Source: Actinoplanes flavus
GTDB taxonomy: Bacteria > Actinomycetota > Actinomycetes > Mycobacteriales > Micromonosporaceae
Direction of reading: 5' to 3'
DNA length: 64,000 nucleotides
NCBI RefSeq assembly: GCF_017592555.1
Contig: NZ_JAGFNS010000037.1
Coordinates: forward strand, 18,269 to 82,268
Below, in pieces: positions 35,041 through 57,052 of this stretch. The notes under the pieces were generated by a model that was given only the letters and a program-made list of their open reading frames with translations, was not told the DNA's origin and ran no database searches. Position numbers and translations under genes: made by a program. Each line of letters opens with the position of its first letter. Position 1 is the stretch's first letter.

Positions 35041-35538
35041 ATCTTGGACGCCCCACCACCGAAATCGGCGGCCGACCCCACAAGGTCCAGAATGGTCACG
35101 CAACCGCCGCAACAGCCTCCACAATCTTGGACGCCCCACCACCGGAATCGGTGGCCAACTCCACAAGATCCGAAATGGTCACGCAACCGCCGCAACAGCC
35201 TCCGCGATCTTGGACGCCCCACCACCGGAATCGGTGGCCAACTCCACAAGATCCGAAATGGGCACGCAACCGCCGCAACAGCCTCCGCGATCTTGGACGC
35301 CCCACCACCGCAATCGGTGGCCGACCCCACAAGATCCGAAATGGGCACGCAACCGCCGCAACAGCCTCCACAATCTTGGACGCTCCACCACCGCAATCGG
35401 TGGCCAACTCCACAAGATCCAGAATGGGCACGCAACCGCCGCAACAGGCTCCGCGACCTTGGGCGCCCGACCACCGGAATCGGTGGCAGAACGTCCAAGA
35501 TCGCGCCGAGGATGGGCGCAAGACGGCGCAAGACAGGT
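35041..35538. repeat. Tandem palindromic repeat family B, six 83-bp units
   Basis: Units start at 35041, 35124, 35207, 35290, 35373 and 35456, an exact 83-bp period. Each unit starts ATCTTGGACGCCCCACCACC, has GGTGGCC and ends its first part with CAAGATCC, giving an inverted repeat of about 48 bp. About 35 bp of conserved non-palindromic spacer (CACGCAACCGCCGCAACAG) follows. The last unit is diverged. The same palindromic core recurs nine times, in frame, inside the synthase gene at 39297-40092. Confidence 0.9.
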
Positions 35539-35561
35539 GAGGAGCGCCGGACGAAGGGCGG

Positions 35562-36473
35562 TTAGGTGAGGGCCCGGAGCAGGCGGGTGCCGTGGGTGGC
35601 GGCGTGCGACTGGTAGAGCTTGGCCATCCGGGTGGTGAGCGAGCCGACCGCGCCAGAACCGATGACGCGGCCGTCGATGGTCGTCACGGCCGCGATCTCG
35701 CCCATGGTGCCGGTGCAGAAGACCTCGCTCGCGGCGTACATCTCGGTCAGGGAGATGTCGCGGACGGTGGCCGGGATGCCGTGTTGGCCGGCCAGGTCGA
35801 GGACGGTCTGGCGAGTGATGCCCTCCGGGCAGGCGGCCGTGGTCGGGGTGATCAGGGCGCCTTCGGTGACCGCGAACAGGTGGGTGGCGTTGGTCTCGGC
35901 GACGAAACCGCGCTGGTCGAGCATGAGGGCGTCGTCGGCGCCGGCCGCGTTCGCCTCGATCTTGGCGAGAATCGAGTTGAGCAGGTTGTTGTGGTGAATC
36001 TTGGGGTCCAGGACGTCCGGTGCCGGGCGGCGGATGCTGGAGGTGACCAGGGTCAGGCCGCCGGTGTCGTAGACCGGGGGCTTGTGCTCGGCCAGCACGA
36101 TCAGCGTCGGGCCGGTGGTGTTGAGCCGCGGGTCCATGCCGCTGGTCAGCTTCACCCCACGGGTCAGGGTGAGCCGGATGTGTACGCCGTCGGACATCTC
36201 GTTGGCCCGCAGCGTGCGGGTGATCGCGTCGATGATCGTGTCGTCGGCCGGGATGCCGGTGAAGCCCAGCGCACACGCCGAGCGGCGCAGCCGGGACAGG
36301 TGCGCGGCGAGGCCGAAGATCGCTCCCTGGTAGAGGCGCAGGCCCTCCCAGACCGCGTCGCCGCCCTGGACCACCGAGTCGAAGGGGGACAGTCCGGGCT
36401 GGTCACGGTGCAGCAACTCGCCGTTGACCCAGTAGACGATGTCCGCGTTGCGCTCGTCGTACCGCTGCAGCAT
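35562..36473 (-). CDS. Class IV aminotransferase (branched-chain aminotransferase-like)
   Basis: A 303-aa fold-type IV PLP enzyme. The start YWVNGELLHRDQPGLSPFDSVVQGGDAVWEGLRLYQG matches the family opening; the PLP lysine is K158 in VLDPKIHHNNLLNSILAK, and the C-terminal phosphate-binding EMYAASEVFCTGTMGEIAAVTTIDGR is intact. It probably transaminates branched-chain or related amino acids; D-amino-acid or aminodeoxychorismate activity cannot be ruled out from sequence alone. Pairing with a sulfotransferase-like protein, as here, is common in actinobacteria, but the reason is not known to me. Confidence 0.87.
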   Translation of the reverse strand: MLQRYDERNADIVYWVNGELLHRDQPGLSPFDSVVQGGDAVWEGLRLYQGAIFGLAAHLSRLRRSACALGFTGIPADDTIIDAITRTLRANEMSDGVHIRLTLTRGVKLTSGMDPRLNTTGPTLIVLAEHKPPVYDTGGLTLVTSSIRRPAPDVLDPKIHHNNLLNSILAKIEANAAGADDALMLDQRGFVAETNATHLFAVTEGALITPTTAACPEGITRQTVLDLAGQHGIPATVRDISLTEMYAASEVFCTGTMGEIAAVTTIDGRVIGSGAVGSLTTRMAKLYQSHAATHGTRLLRALT

Positions 36474-36496
36474 CGGGTCAGCATACGGAGCTCACC

Positions 36497-36598
36497 GGGG
36501 CCGGGGGGGCCCCGGGGGGGGGGGCGGGGCCCCCCGCCCGGGCGGACCCCCCCCCCCGCGGGGGGGGGGCCTGGGGGGGGCGGGGACGACCCGGGGGA
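36497..36598. repeat. G/C homopolymer tract
   Basis: About 100 bp composed almost only of G and C runs, including runs of 9-12 identical bases (for example GGGGGGGGGGGG, then CCCCCCCCCCCC soon after). It lies just upstream of the aminotransferase start and downstream of the deoC stop. It could form very stable structures or G-quadruplexes, but such runs are also where sequencing and assembly errors collect. Confidence 0.8.
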
Positions 36599-36656
36599 CC
36601 GTCATCCGGTAGTACGGAGCGGAGATCGGGAACGCTCACCCCGTACCGAAGAAGAA

Positions 36657-37352
36657 TCAGGCCCGGCCACCCGCGACCGAAACCTGGCGACGGGCCAGGT
36701 CCTGCAGGATCTCGGCCGTCGCAGACGTGCCGAAACGCGTCACGCCGACGCCGGCCATCGCGATCATCGCGTCCAGGGTCCGCACCCCGCCGGACGCCTT
36801 GACCTGCACCTTCGCCGAGACGGCCGAGCGCATCAGCGCAAGGTCGTCGATGGTGGCGCCGTGTGGCGCGAATCCGGTGGAGGTCTTCACGAACGCCGCG
36901 CCGGCGCGCTCGGCGGCCCAGCAGGCGGCCAGCTTCTCCTCGTCGGTGAGGTACGCCGTCTCGAGGATGACCTTGACGTGGGCGGCGCCGGCGGCCTTGA
37001 CCACGAGGCCGATCTCGTGCTCGACGGCGGCGATGTCGCCGGAGCGCAGCCACCCGATGTTGAGGACCATGTCGATCTCGGACGCGCCCTGGTGCACGGC
37101 GAGCTCGGTCTCGGCGATCTTGATCCCGGTGGGCATGTCGCCGTGCGGGAAGCCGACGACCGTGCCGACCGCGACGTTCGTGCCGCGCAGCAGGTCGACG
37201 GCGACGGTCACGTCACACGGGCGGACGCAGACCGAGGCGACGTCGTACTTCTTGGCGATCGCGCAACCTTCACGCAGGTCCTCCAGGGTGAACTCGGGAC
37301 GGAGGATGGAATGGTCGATCATCTTGGCGATCTGCGGCACGGTGAAATTCAT
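36657..37352 (-). CDS. deoC: Deoxyribose-phosphate aldolase
   Basis: A 231-aa class I aldolase that splits 2-deoxyribose-5-phosphate into acetaldehyde and glyceraldehyde-3-phosphate. The Schiff-base lysine is K156 in AFVKTSTGF, the proton-relay lysine is K185 in VKASGGVRT, and the aspartate is D94 in SEIDMVLNIGWL. ATG 37352 gives the usual length and begins with IAKMIDHSILRPEFT. It is divergent from a GntR regulator across 69 bp holding twin palindromes. A -10-like TACTGT (minus strand, 37361-37366) lies 8 nt before the ATG, so the mRNA may be leaderless. Confidence 0.93.
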   Translation of the reverse strand: MNFTVPQIAKMIDHSILRPEFTLEDLREGCAIAKKYDVASVCVRPCDVTVAVDLLRGTNVAVGTVVGFPHGDMPTGIKIAETELAVHQGASEIDMVLNIGWLRSGDIAAVEHEIGLVVKAAGAAHVKVILETAYLTDEEKLAACWAAERAGAAFVKTSTGFAPHGATIDDLALMRSAVSAKVQVKASGGVRTLDAMIAMAGVGVTRFGTSATAEILQDLARRQVSVAGGRA

Positions 37353-37367
37353 GGCACCGAACAGTAG

Positions 37368-37395
37368 CTGTCTAGACAGGTAGCTGTCTAGACAG
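37368..37395. promoter_or_regulatory. Twin palindromic operators between deoC and the GntR gene
   Basis: CTGTCTAGACAG occurs twice, at 37368-37379 and 37384-37395, a 16-bp centre-to-centre spacing, each copy preceded by TAG. The left copy abuts the deoC -10-like box and the right copy lies about 14 bp before the TATGGT -10-like box of the GntR gene. Placement and symmetry fit a GntR/HutC-type operator controlling both genes. Confidence 0.75.
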
Positions 37396-37409
37396 GTTCG
37401 GGGGATCGG

Positions 37410-37415
37410 TATGGT
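37410..37415 (+). promoter_or_regulatory. Probable -10 box of the GntR gene, leaderless start
   Basis: TATGGT ends 6 nt before the ATG at 37422, placing the transcription start close to the ATG. The second operator palindrome would then cover the -35 side. Confidence 0.45.
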
Positions 37416-37421
37416 GGCGGC

Positions 37422-38144
37422 ATGTCCGGGGATCCCGATTTCGCGCCACGCTACTTCCGCATCGAACAGTCGCTGCGCGCGCTCATCGCCAAGTCCCGGC
37501 CGCACGACCCGCTGCCGTCGGAACCCGAACTCGCCCGCGAACACGGCGTCAGCCGGATGACCGCCCGCGCCGCGGTCACCCAGCTGGTCAACGACGGCCT
37601 CGTCTACCGGGCCCCGGGCCGCGGCACGTTCGTCGCGGTGCCCAGCGGGCCGCGCCGCGCCGACCACCTCATCCGGCTCAGCGAGGAGATCCGCAAGCAG
37701 GGCCGACGGCCCTGGGCCAAGGTGGTGGTCGCCGAACTGCGCGCGCCCACCGCCATCGAGGCGACGCGCTTGCGGCTCCGCCGCGGTGACGTGTACGCGA
37801 TTCATCGTGTTCGCTTCGCCGACGAGGAGCCGATCGCGTACGAGCGGGCCATCTACCCGGGCGGCATCCCGGGACTGCTGGACGCCGACCTGTCGCTGTC
37901 GGTCCACGAGGCGCTGGTCAAACTCGGACACACCCCGGTCCGGGGTACGGCGACGATCGGCGCGCAGTCGGCCACCGAGGAGGATGCGCGGGAGCTGGAT
38001 GTGCCGGTCGGGTCGGCCCTGCTGGTGGAGGAGCGGTTGATCCTCGACCAGCATGAGCGGCCGTTGGAGCTGAGCGAGTCACGGTACGCGGCGGACCGCT
38101 ACCGCCTCGACGTCGCCTTCGGCGTCGAGCCGCTGATCGGATAG
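37422..38144 (+). CDS. GntR-family (HutC/UTRA subfamily) transcriptional regulator
   Basis: A 240-aa regulator. Residues about 10-75 form the winged helix (YFRIEQSLRALIAKSRPHDPLPSEPELAREHGVSRMTARAAVTQLVNDGLVYRAPGRGTFV); residues about 95-235 are a UTRA effector domain (WAKVVVAELRAPTAIEATRLRLRRGDVYAIHRVRFADEEPIAYERAIYP). UTRA domains usually sense sugar phosphates or similar small metabolites. It almost certainly binds the twin CTGTCTAGACAG sites immediately upstream and controls itself and deoC. Its 3' end faces the synthase gene, 71 bp apart, with no terminator recognised. Confidence 0.9.
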   Translation: MSGDPDFAPRYFRIEQSLRALIAKSRPHDPLPSEPELAREHGVSRMTARAAVTQLVNDGLVYRAPGRGTFVAVPSGPRRADHLIRLSEEIRKQGRRPWAKVVVAELRAPTAIEATRLRLRRGDVYAIHRVRFADEEPIAYERAIYPGGIPGLLDADLSLSVHEALVKLGHTPVRGTATIGAQSATEEDARELDVPVGSALLVEERLILDQHERPLELSESRYAADRYRLDVAFGVEPLIG

Positions 38145-38215
38145 CGCCGCCACGCCCCTCCGATCCGCCACCTTCCGCCCGGACCGCTCCGCTCTCCGTC
38201 CGACCGCCCTCCGTT

Positions 38216-52927
<14,712 letters not shown>

Positions 52928-52933
52928 GATCGA

Positions 52934-52939
52934 ACCCTA
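52934..52939 (-). promoter_or_regulatory. Probable -10 box of the synthase gene, leaderless start
   Basis: On the minus strand TAGGGT ends 6 nt before the ATG of the synthase, so the transcript probably starts at the ATG without a ribosome site. The palindrome at 52946-52961 lies immediately upstream. Confidence 0.5.
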
Positions 52940-52945
52940 CCGAGA

Positions 52946-52961
52946 GATGACATCTGTCATC
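52946..52961. promoter_or_regulatory. Palindromic operator between the synthase and ABC transporter genes
   Basis: GATGACATCTGTCATC has perfect 7-bp arms (GATGACA / TGTCATC) around 2 nt. It lies 19 bp from the synthase ATG, next to its -10-like box, in a gap of about 92 bp between two divergent genes. A dimeric repressor bound here would block synthase transcription and probably influence the exporter. Confidence 0.65.
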
Positions 52962-53019
52962 GGGGATCGCTGACGGCGGCGACTGCCGTCGATCCGTGCG
53001 TTCGCGAACCATGGTGGAC

Positions 53020-53976
53020 ATGAGCACGCAGACAATGACCAGCACCGATACCGCCGTCGAGGTGACCGGACTGCGCCAGAGCTACGGCGCGTTCGAGGCG
53101 GTCAAGGGTATCGACTTCACCGTCCCGGCCGGGGGCCTGTTCGCGCTGCTCGGCACGAACGGGGCCGGCAAGACGACCACCATCGAGGTGCTGGAGGGGT
53201 TCCGGCCGGCCGCCGGGGGCACGGTGCGGTTGCTGGGGCTGGACCCGTACCGGTCGCGGAGGGCGCTGCGCCCCCGGGTCGGGATCATGCTCCAGGAGAG
53301 TGGCCTGATCGGTGATCTGACCGTGGCCGAGACCGTGGACCTGTGGCGCGACCTGCACGCCCGGCCGATGGAGAGGGTGGCGGCCCTGGCGCTGGTCGGG
53401 CTGACCGACAAGGCGGGCGTACGGGTGAGGCAGCTCTCCGGTGGTCAGAAGCGCCGCCTGGACCTGGCTCTGGCCGTCGTCGGCCGTCCCGAGGTGCTGT
53501 TCCTCGACGAGCCGACCACCGGTATGGACCCGGAGGCCCGGATCGCCACCTGGCGGCTGATCCAGGATCTGGTCGCGGCCGGCACCACGGTGTTGTTGAC
53601 CACCCACTACCTGGAGGAGGCGGAACGGCTCGCCGACCGGGTGGCGATCATGCACCGGGGTGAGATCCGGACCGCCGGGACGGTGCCCGAGGTGGTGGCC
53701 GGTCACGGTGACCGGATCGCCTTCCTGGTGCCGGCCGAGGCGCCGATCGACACGCTGCCCCGGATCGACGGGGCGGCCCCGGAGATCGTGGTGGACGACG
53801 GACGGCCGACCGCCCGGTACACGGTGACCGGCGGCGATCCGGACGGCCGCGCCCACCGGACCGTGGCCACGCTGCTGGCCTGGGCCACCTCCCGCAACGT
53901 CACCCTGAACCGGCTGTCGGTCCGCCCGGCCTCGCTGGAGGACGTCTTCCTGACCATCGTGGAGGAGAACCGATGA
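53020..53976 (+). CDS. ABC transporter ATP-binding protein, drug-export (DrrA-like) type
   Basis: A protein of about 318 aa. Walker A GTNGAGKT is at 45-52, the signature RQLSGGQKRRLDLALAV and Walker B EVLFLDEPTTGMDP follow, and the switch histidine is in LLTTHYLEEAERLADRV. The C-terminal region (PASLEDVFLTIVEENR) is the classic DrrA ending. The start is uncertain: ATG 53020 is used; ATG 53011 and GTG 52996 are in frame. It overlaps its permease by 4 bp and is divergent from the giant synthase, suggesting export of, or resistance to, the synthase product (inference). Confidence 0.9.
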   Translation: MSTQTMTSTDTAVEVTGLRQSYGAFEAVKGIDFTVPAGGLFALLGTNGAGKTTTIEVLEGFRPAAGGTVRLLGLDPYRSRRALRPRVGIMLQESGLIGDLTVAETVDLWRDLHARPMERVAALALVGLTDKAGVRVRQLSGGQKRRLDLALAVVGRPEVLFLDEPTTGMDPEARIATWRLIQDLVAAGTTVLLTTHYLEEAERLADRVAIMHRGEIRTAGTVPEVVAGHGDRIAFLVPAEAPIDTLPRIDGAAPEIVVDDGRPTARYTVTGGDPDGRAHRTVATLLAWATSRNVTLNRLSVRPASLEDVFLTIVEENR

Positions 53977-54716
53977 CCACCGACCTCAAGCACACCGTCC
54001 GGCTGGCCCGGGTCGACATCCTGCTGATCATGCGCAACCGGTCGGCGCTCACCAACGCCGTGCTGATGCCGCTGCTGGTCGCCGGCTTCCTGATCTTCAC
54101 GGCCCGGGCGCAGGCCGCCGACCAGGTCGCGTTCATGCTGACCGGGCAGGTGGCCACGCTGGCGCTGTTCGCCCCGCTGGTCAACCTGGCCGGTTTCTAC
54201 ACCACTCGCCGGGAGGAACTCGTCCTGAAGCGGCTGCTCGGCGGTCCCGCGTCGGCGGCCGCGATCCTGGGCGGCAGCGCGGCCGGCGCGACCGCCGTCT
54301 ACCTGGTCCAGGTGCTCGCGCTGTGCGTGGCCGCGGTGCCGCTCGGCGTCGGCCTGCCGCACAACCCGCTGCTGCTGCTGGCCGGGGTGCTCGGCGCGGC
54401 GGGCCTGTTCAGCCTGGTCTCGATGGTGATCTCCGGGTTCAGCTCGACCGGGGAGCTGGCGCAGATCGCGACCGTGCCGTTCATGTTCCTCTGCCTGTTC
54501 CTGTCGCCGGCGATCGTGCCGTTGGACGCGTTGCCGGAGCAGCTCGGCCGGATCGCCGGGTATCTGCCGATGACGCCGGTCACCGAGCTGATCCGGACCG
54601 GTTTCCTGGGCGAGGGCGGGGACGTCCTGCCGAACCTGGGCCTGCTGGCGGCGTGGGTGGCGGTGGCGGCGGTGGTGGCCCGGCGCTGGTTCCGCTGGGA
54701 CCCGCGGCGGGGCTGA
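53973..54716 (+). CDS. ABC-2 type transporter permease
   Basis: A 247-aa membrane protein with six hydrophobic segments. Typical ABC-2 drug-exporter features are the early TRREELVLKRLLGGPASAAAILGG coupling region and the C-terminal LFLSPAIVPLDALPEQLGRIAGYLPMTPVTELIRTGF. ATG 53973 overlaps the ATPase stop (ATGA). Forms the transporter with the preceding gene. Confidence 0.9.
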   Translation: MTTDLKHTVRLARVDILLIMRNRSALTNAVLMPLLVAGFLIFTARAQAADQVAFMLTGQVATLALFAPLVNLAGFYTTRREELVLKRLLGGPASAAAILGGSAAGATAVYLVQVLALCVAAVPLGVGLPHNPLLLLAGVLGAAGLFSLVSMVISGFSSTGELAQIATVPFMFLCLFLSPAIVPLDALPEQLGRIAGYLPMTPVTELIRTGFLGEGGDVLPNLGLLAAWVAVAAVVARRWFRWDPRRG

Positions 54717-54720
54717 CAAC

Positions 54721-54726
54721 TAGGGT
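54721..54726 (+). promoter_or_regulatory. Possible -10 box before the histidine kinase gene
   Basis: TAGGGT lies 7 nt before the ATG at 54734, right after the permease stop. It could drive a leaderless kinase-regulator transcript separate from the transporter. The same hexamer precedes the synthase gene. Confidence 0.4.
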
Positions 54727-54733
54727 GTCCGGC

Positions 54734-55885
54734 ATGACTGGAGGACTGCGGAGAGCCCGCCGGATCACCATGTGGAGCCTGGCGTTCACCCTGGTGATGG
54801 GCTGGTTCGGAGGGCTCGGCGGCATCCTCCTGCTGATCGCCGAGGACCGGGTCCAGCCGGTTCGCCTGATCATCGCCGTCGTCGGACTGCTGGTCTTCAG
54901 CTTCTTCGTCTGGCGCCTGGTCCGCGCGGTGTCGATGTTCTGGCCGCGGCCGGCTCGCGAGATCCGCCGCTACACGGTGATCTCGGGCGCCGCGGTGCTG
55001 GCGATCCTGCTCGCGCAGAACGCCGAACCGGTCACCTGGGGTCTCGTCCCGATCGCCTGGATCAGTCTGGTGACCGTCCGCACCGGGGGGCTGGCGACCA
55101 CGCTGTTGTCCGCCGGCACGGCCGCGACCTGCGTGCTCGTCCAGTGGCTGAACCCCGGCCCGCAGAACATCCCGGTCGGCGTGGCCGTGGTCGTCTACGG
55201 GATCATGTGCCTGACTCTCCCGTACGCGAACAAGCTCTGGATCTGGATCCTGGATCTCGCCGAGCAGGCGCACGCCAGCAAGGACGCCGAGGCCCGGCTG
55301 GCGGTCACCGAGGAGCGGCTGCGGTTCGCCCGTGACCTGCACGATCTGGTCGGCCACAGCCTGTCGGTGATCGCCGTGAAGAGTGAGCTGGCCGGCAAGC
55401 TCACCGCCATCGACGCGGCCCGCGCCGCCGAGGAGATGGCGGTGGTCCGCGGTCTGGCGCAGGACGGTCTGCGGCAGATCCGCGAGGCGGTCCGCGGCTA
55501 CCGGGTTCTGGATCTGGCCTCCGAGGTGGACAGTGTCCGCGCCATCCTGGAGGCCGACGGGGTGCGCTGCGAGATCGACCTGCCGCCGGGGGCCGTCGAC
55601 CCGGAGACGGCCGCCCCGTTCGCCTGGGTGGTGCGGGAGAGCGCCACCAACATCCTGCGGCACAGTTCGGCCACCTGGTGCCGGGTGTCGTTGCGGGCGG
55701 TCGGCGGCTCGGCGGTTCTGGAGGTGGTCAACGACGGCGCGGCGACCGGTTCCGGTCCGGCCGGCACCGGGCTGGCCGGGCTGGGCGAGCGCCTGGCCGC
55801 GATCGGCGGCTCGCTCACCGCACAGCCCACCGGCGACGGCCGTTTCCTGGTCCGCGCCACCGCACCGACCGGAGTCACCGCGTGA
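54734..55885 (+). CDS. DesK-type sensor histidine kinase
   Basis: A 383-aa membrane kinase starting at ATG 54734; longer in-frame readings run back through the permease. About five TM segments occupy residues 12-170. A short coiled coil (AEQAHASKDAEARLAVTEERLRFAR) leads to the HisKA_3 phosphorylation site H203 in RDLHDLVGHSLS, then a HATPase domain with FAWVVRESATNILRHSSA (N box) and GTGLAGLGERLAAIGG (G box). It senses a membrane or cell-envelope signal. It overlaps its response regulator by 4 bp and follows an ABC exporter, an arrangement typical of exporter-controlling systems. Confidence 0.92.
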   Translation: MTGGLRRARRITMWSLAFTLVMGWFGGLGGILLLIAEDRVQPVRLIIAVVGLLVFSFFVWRLVRAVSMFWPRPAREIRRYTVISGAAVLAILLAQNAEPVTWGLVPIAWISLVTVRTGGLATTLLSAGTAATCVLVQWLNPGPQNIPVGVAVVVYGIMCLTLPYANKLWIWILDLAEQAHASKDAEARLAVTEERLRFARDLHDLVGHSLSVIAVKSELAGKLTAIDAARAAEEMAVVRGLAQDGLRQIREAVRGYRVLDLASEVDSVRAILEADGVRCEIDLPPGAVDPETAAPFAWVVRESATNILRHSSATWCRVSLRAVGGSAVLEVVNDGAATGSGPAGTGLAGLGERLAAIGGSLTAQPTGDGRFLVRATAPTGVTA

Positions 55886-56475
55886 TCCGCGTCCTGCTCG
55901 CCGACGACCAGCATCTGATCCGCGAGGCCCTGGCCATGATGCTGGAGTTCGAGGACGACCTGACCGTGGTCGCCCAGTGCGGCCGCGGCGACGAGGTGCT
56001 GACCGCGGTCGCCGCCCACGAACCGGACGTGATCGTCCTGGACATCGAGATGCCCGGCCTCGACGGGCTCAGCGTCGCCGAGCGGCTGCCCGGCCGGGCC
56101 ATGCTGATCCTGAGCACCTTCGCCCGGCCCGGTCATCTGCGCCGGGCCATCGCGGCGGGGGTGCGCGGTTTCATCCCGAAGGACTCCTCCAGCGCCGAAC
56201 TGGCGAACGCCATCCGCCGCATCCACGCCGGTGGCCGCTACCTCGATCCGGAACTGGCCGCCTCGGCGATGATGGCCGGCGAGAACCCGCTGACCGACCG
56301 GGAACGCGACGCTCTCGCCCTGGCCGCGGCGGGCGCCTCGGTCGCCGAGATCGCCGCGCGGCTGCACCTGAGCGAGGGCACGGTGCGCAACTATCTGTCC
56401 AACGCGATCACCAAGCTGGGTGGCGCCAACCGGATCACCGCGATCGGTCACGCTCAGCGGATGGGGTGGATCTGA
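55882..56475 (+). CDS. NarL/DesR-family response regulator
   Basis: A 197-aa regulator. GTG 55882 overlaps the kinase stop (GTGA) and gives a normal length. The receiver domain has acidic residues D8/D9, phospho-acceptor D54 in VIVLDIEMPGLDG, the switch Ser/Thr in LILSTF and the conserved lysine in FIPKDSS. The LuxR-type helix-turn-helix reads NPLTDRERDALALAAAGASVAEIAARLHLSEGTVRNYLSNAITKLG. It is the partner of the kinase; likely targets are the upstream ABC genes or the divergent synthase, but no direct site can be assigned. Confidence 0.93.
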   Translation: MIRVLLADDQHLIREALAMMLEFEDDLTVVAQCGRGDEVLTAVAAHEPDVIVLDIEMPGLDGLSVAERLPGRAMLILSTFARPGHLRRAIAAGVRGFIPKDSSSAELANAIRRIHAGGRYLDPELAASAMMAGENPLTDRERDALALAAAGASVAEIAARLHLSEGTVRNYLSNAITKLGGANRITAIGHAQRMGWI

Positions 56476-56488
56476 AAACCCCGGATCC

Positions 56489-56529
56489 GGTACGGGCATC
56501 GCCGCCCCTCACCGCAGCGGGGCCGTACC
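56489..56529. terminator. Hairpin after the response regulator
   Basis: GGTACGG at 56489-56495 pairs with CCGTACC at 56523-56529, with an inner GCCCC/GGGGC stem. It starts 14 bp after the regulator stop. A similar GGTACGG hairpin follows the MBL gene at 61128-61153. Confidence 0.5.
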
Positions 56530-56599
56530 GTGGCGCACCGCGATCGTCTGCCGGGTCCGGCCGGTGCCGCCGCATCCGGGCTGAGTACTCTCCACGGCC

Positions 56600-57040
56600 A
56601 TGAACGCCCGCCTCATCCCGTACCTGCTGGTGTGGCTCGGTCTGCCGGCCGTCGCCGCGGTGATCCTGCTGTTCTCCGCCCAGGACACGCGGGCGGCCTG
56701 GGCGGCGCGCGGCGACGACGGCGTCCGGGGCACGTTCGTGACCGGCCCGAACAACTGCTCCGGCAGCGCGTGCACGCCCTACGGCGACTGGACGGCGGCC
56801 GACGGGAACTCCGGCCGCAAGGACGTCATCCTCTACGACCCGCCCCGCCTGCTGACCCCCGGCGACGAGGTGGAGGCGCTCGACGCGGGCGCCCGCAACG
56901 GCGTCTTCACCGTCGGCGGCGACGGCCTCACCCGTACGGTCGTCACCGCCTTCACCGGCGTCGCGGTGTTCCTGCTGCTCGTCTGGCTGGCCGCGCTGGC
57001 CGTGACGGTCCCCCGCTACCGGCGCAGGTACGCGCCCTAG
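56600..57040 (+). CDS. Small membrane protein of unknown function
   Basis: A 146-aa protein with a hydrophobic segment at residues 7-27 and another near the C-terminus (VVTAFTGVAVFLLLVWLAALAV), followed by a basic tail. The extracytoplasmic part between them contains two cysteines in NNCSGSACTPYGDW, which could form a disulfide, and resembles nothing I recognise. It stands alone between the two-component system and a converging oxidoreductase gene. No function is proposed. Confidence 0.65.
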   Translation: MNARLIPYLLVWLGLPAVAAVILLFSAQDTRAAWAARGDDGVRGTFVTGPNNCSGSACTPYGDWTAADGNSGRKDVILYDPPRLLTPGDEVEALDAGARNGVFTVGGDGLTRTVVTAFTGVAVFLLLVWLAALAVTVPRYRRRYAP

Positions 57041-57052
57041 CGGCACGACGGC

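Larger units (their letters stand above)
34643..35561. other. Non-coding gap of 919 bp made of two repeat arrays
   Basis: Between the convergent sulfotransferase-like and aminotransferase genes I see no credible coding sequence. The left third is a low-complexity array (34680-34990) and the rest is the 83-bp tandem array (35041-35538). Long open readings across it merely translate repeat units and change frame from unit to unit. Confidence 0.65.

Noticed and set aside
33771..35531. A 586-codon minus-strand reading through the repeat gap
   Set aside because: Its protein is the repeats translated (VGHRFRWWGVQD-like and RAAGQQ-like) and it overlaps the sulfotransferase-like gene in antisense; no gene-like features.
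35041..35538. Regularly spaced repeats that could suggest a CRISPR array
   Set aside because: The whole 83-bp unit including the spacer part is conserved, so there are no unique spacers, and no cas genes are near. It is an ordinary tandem repeat.
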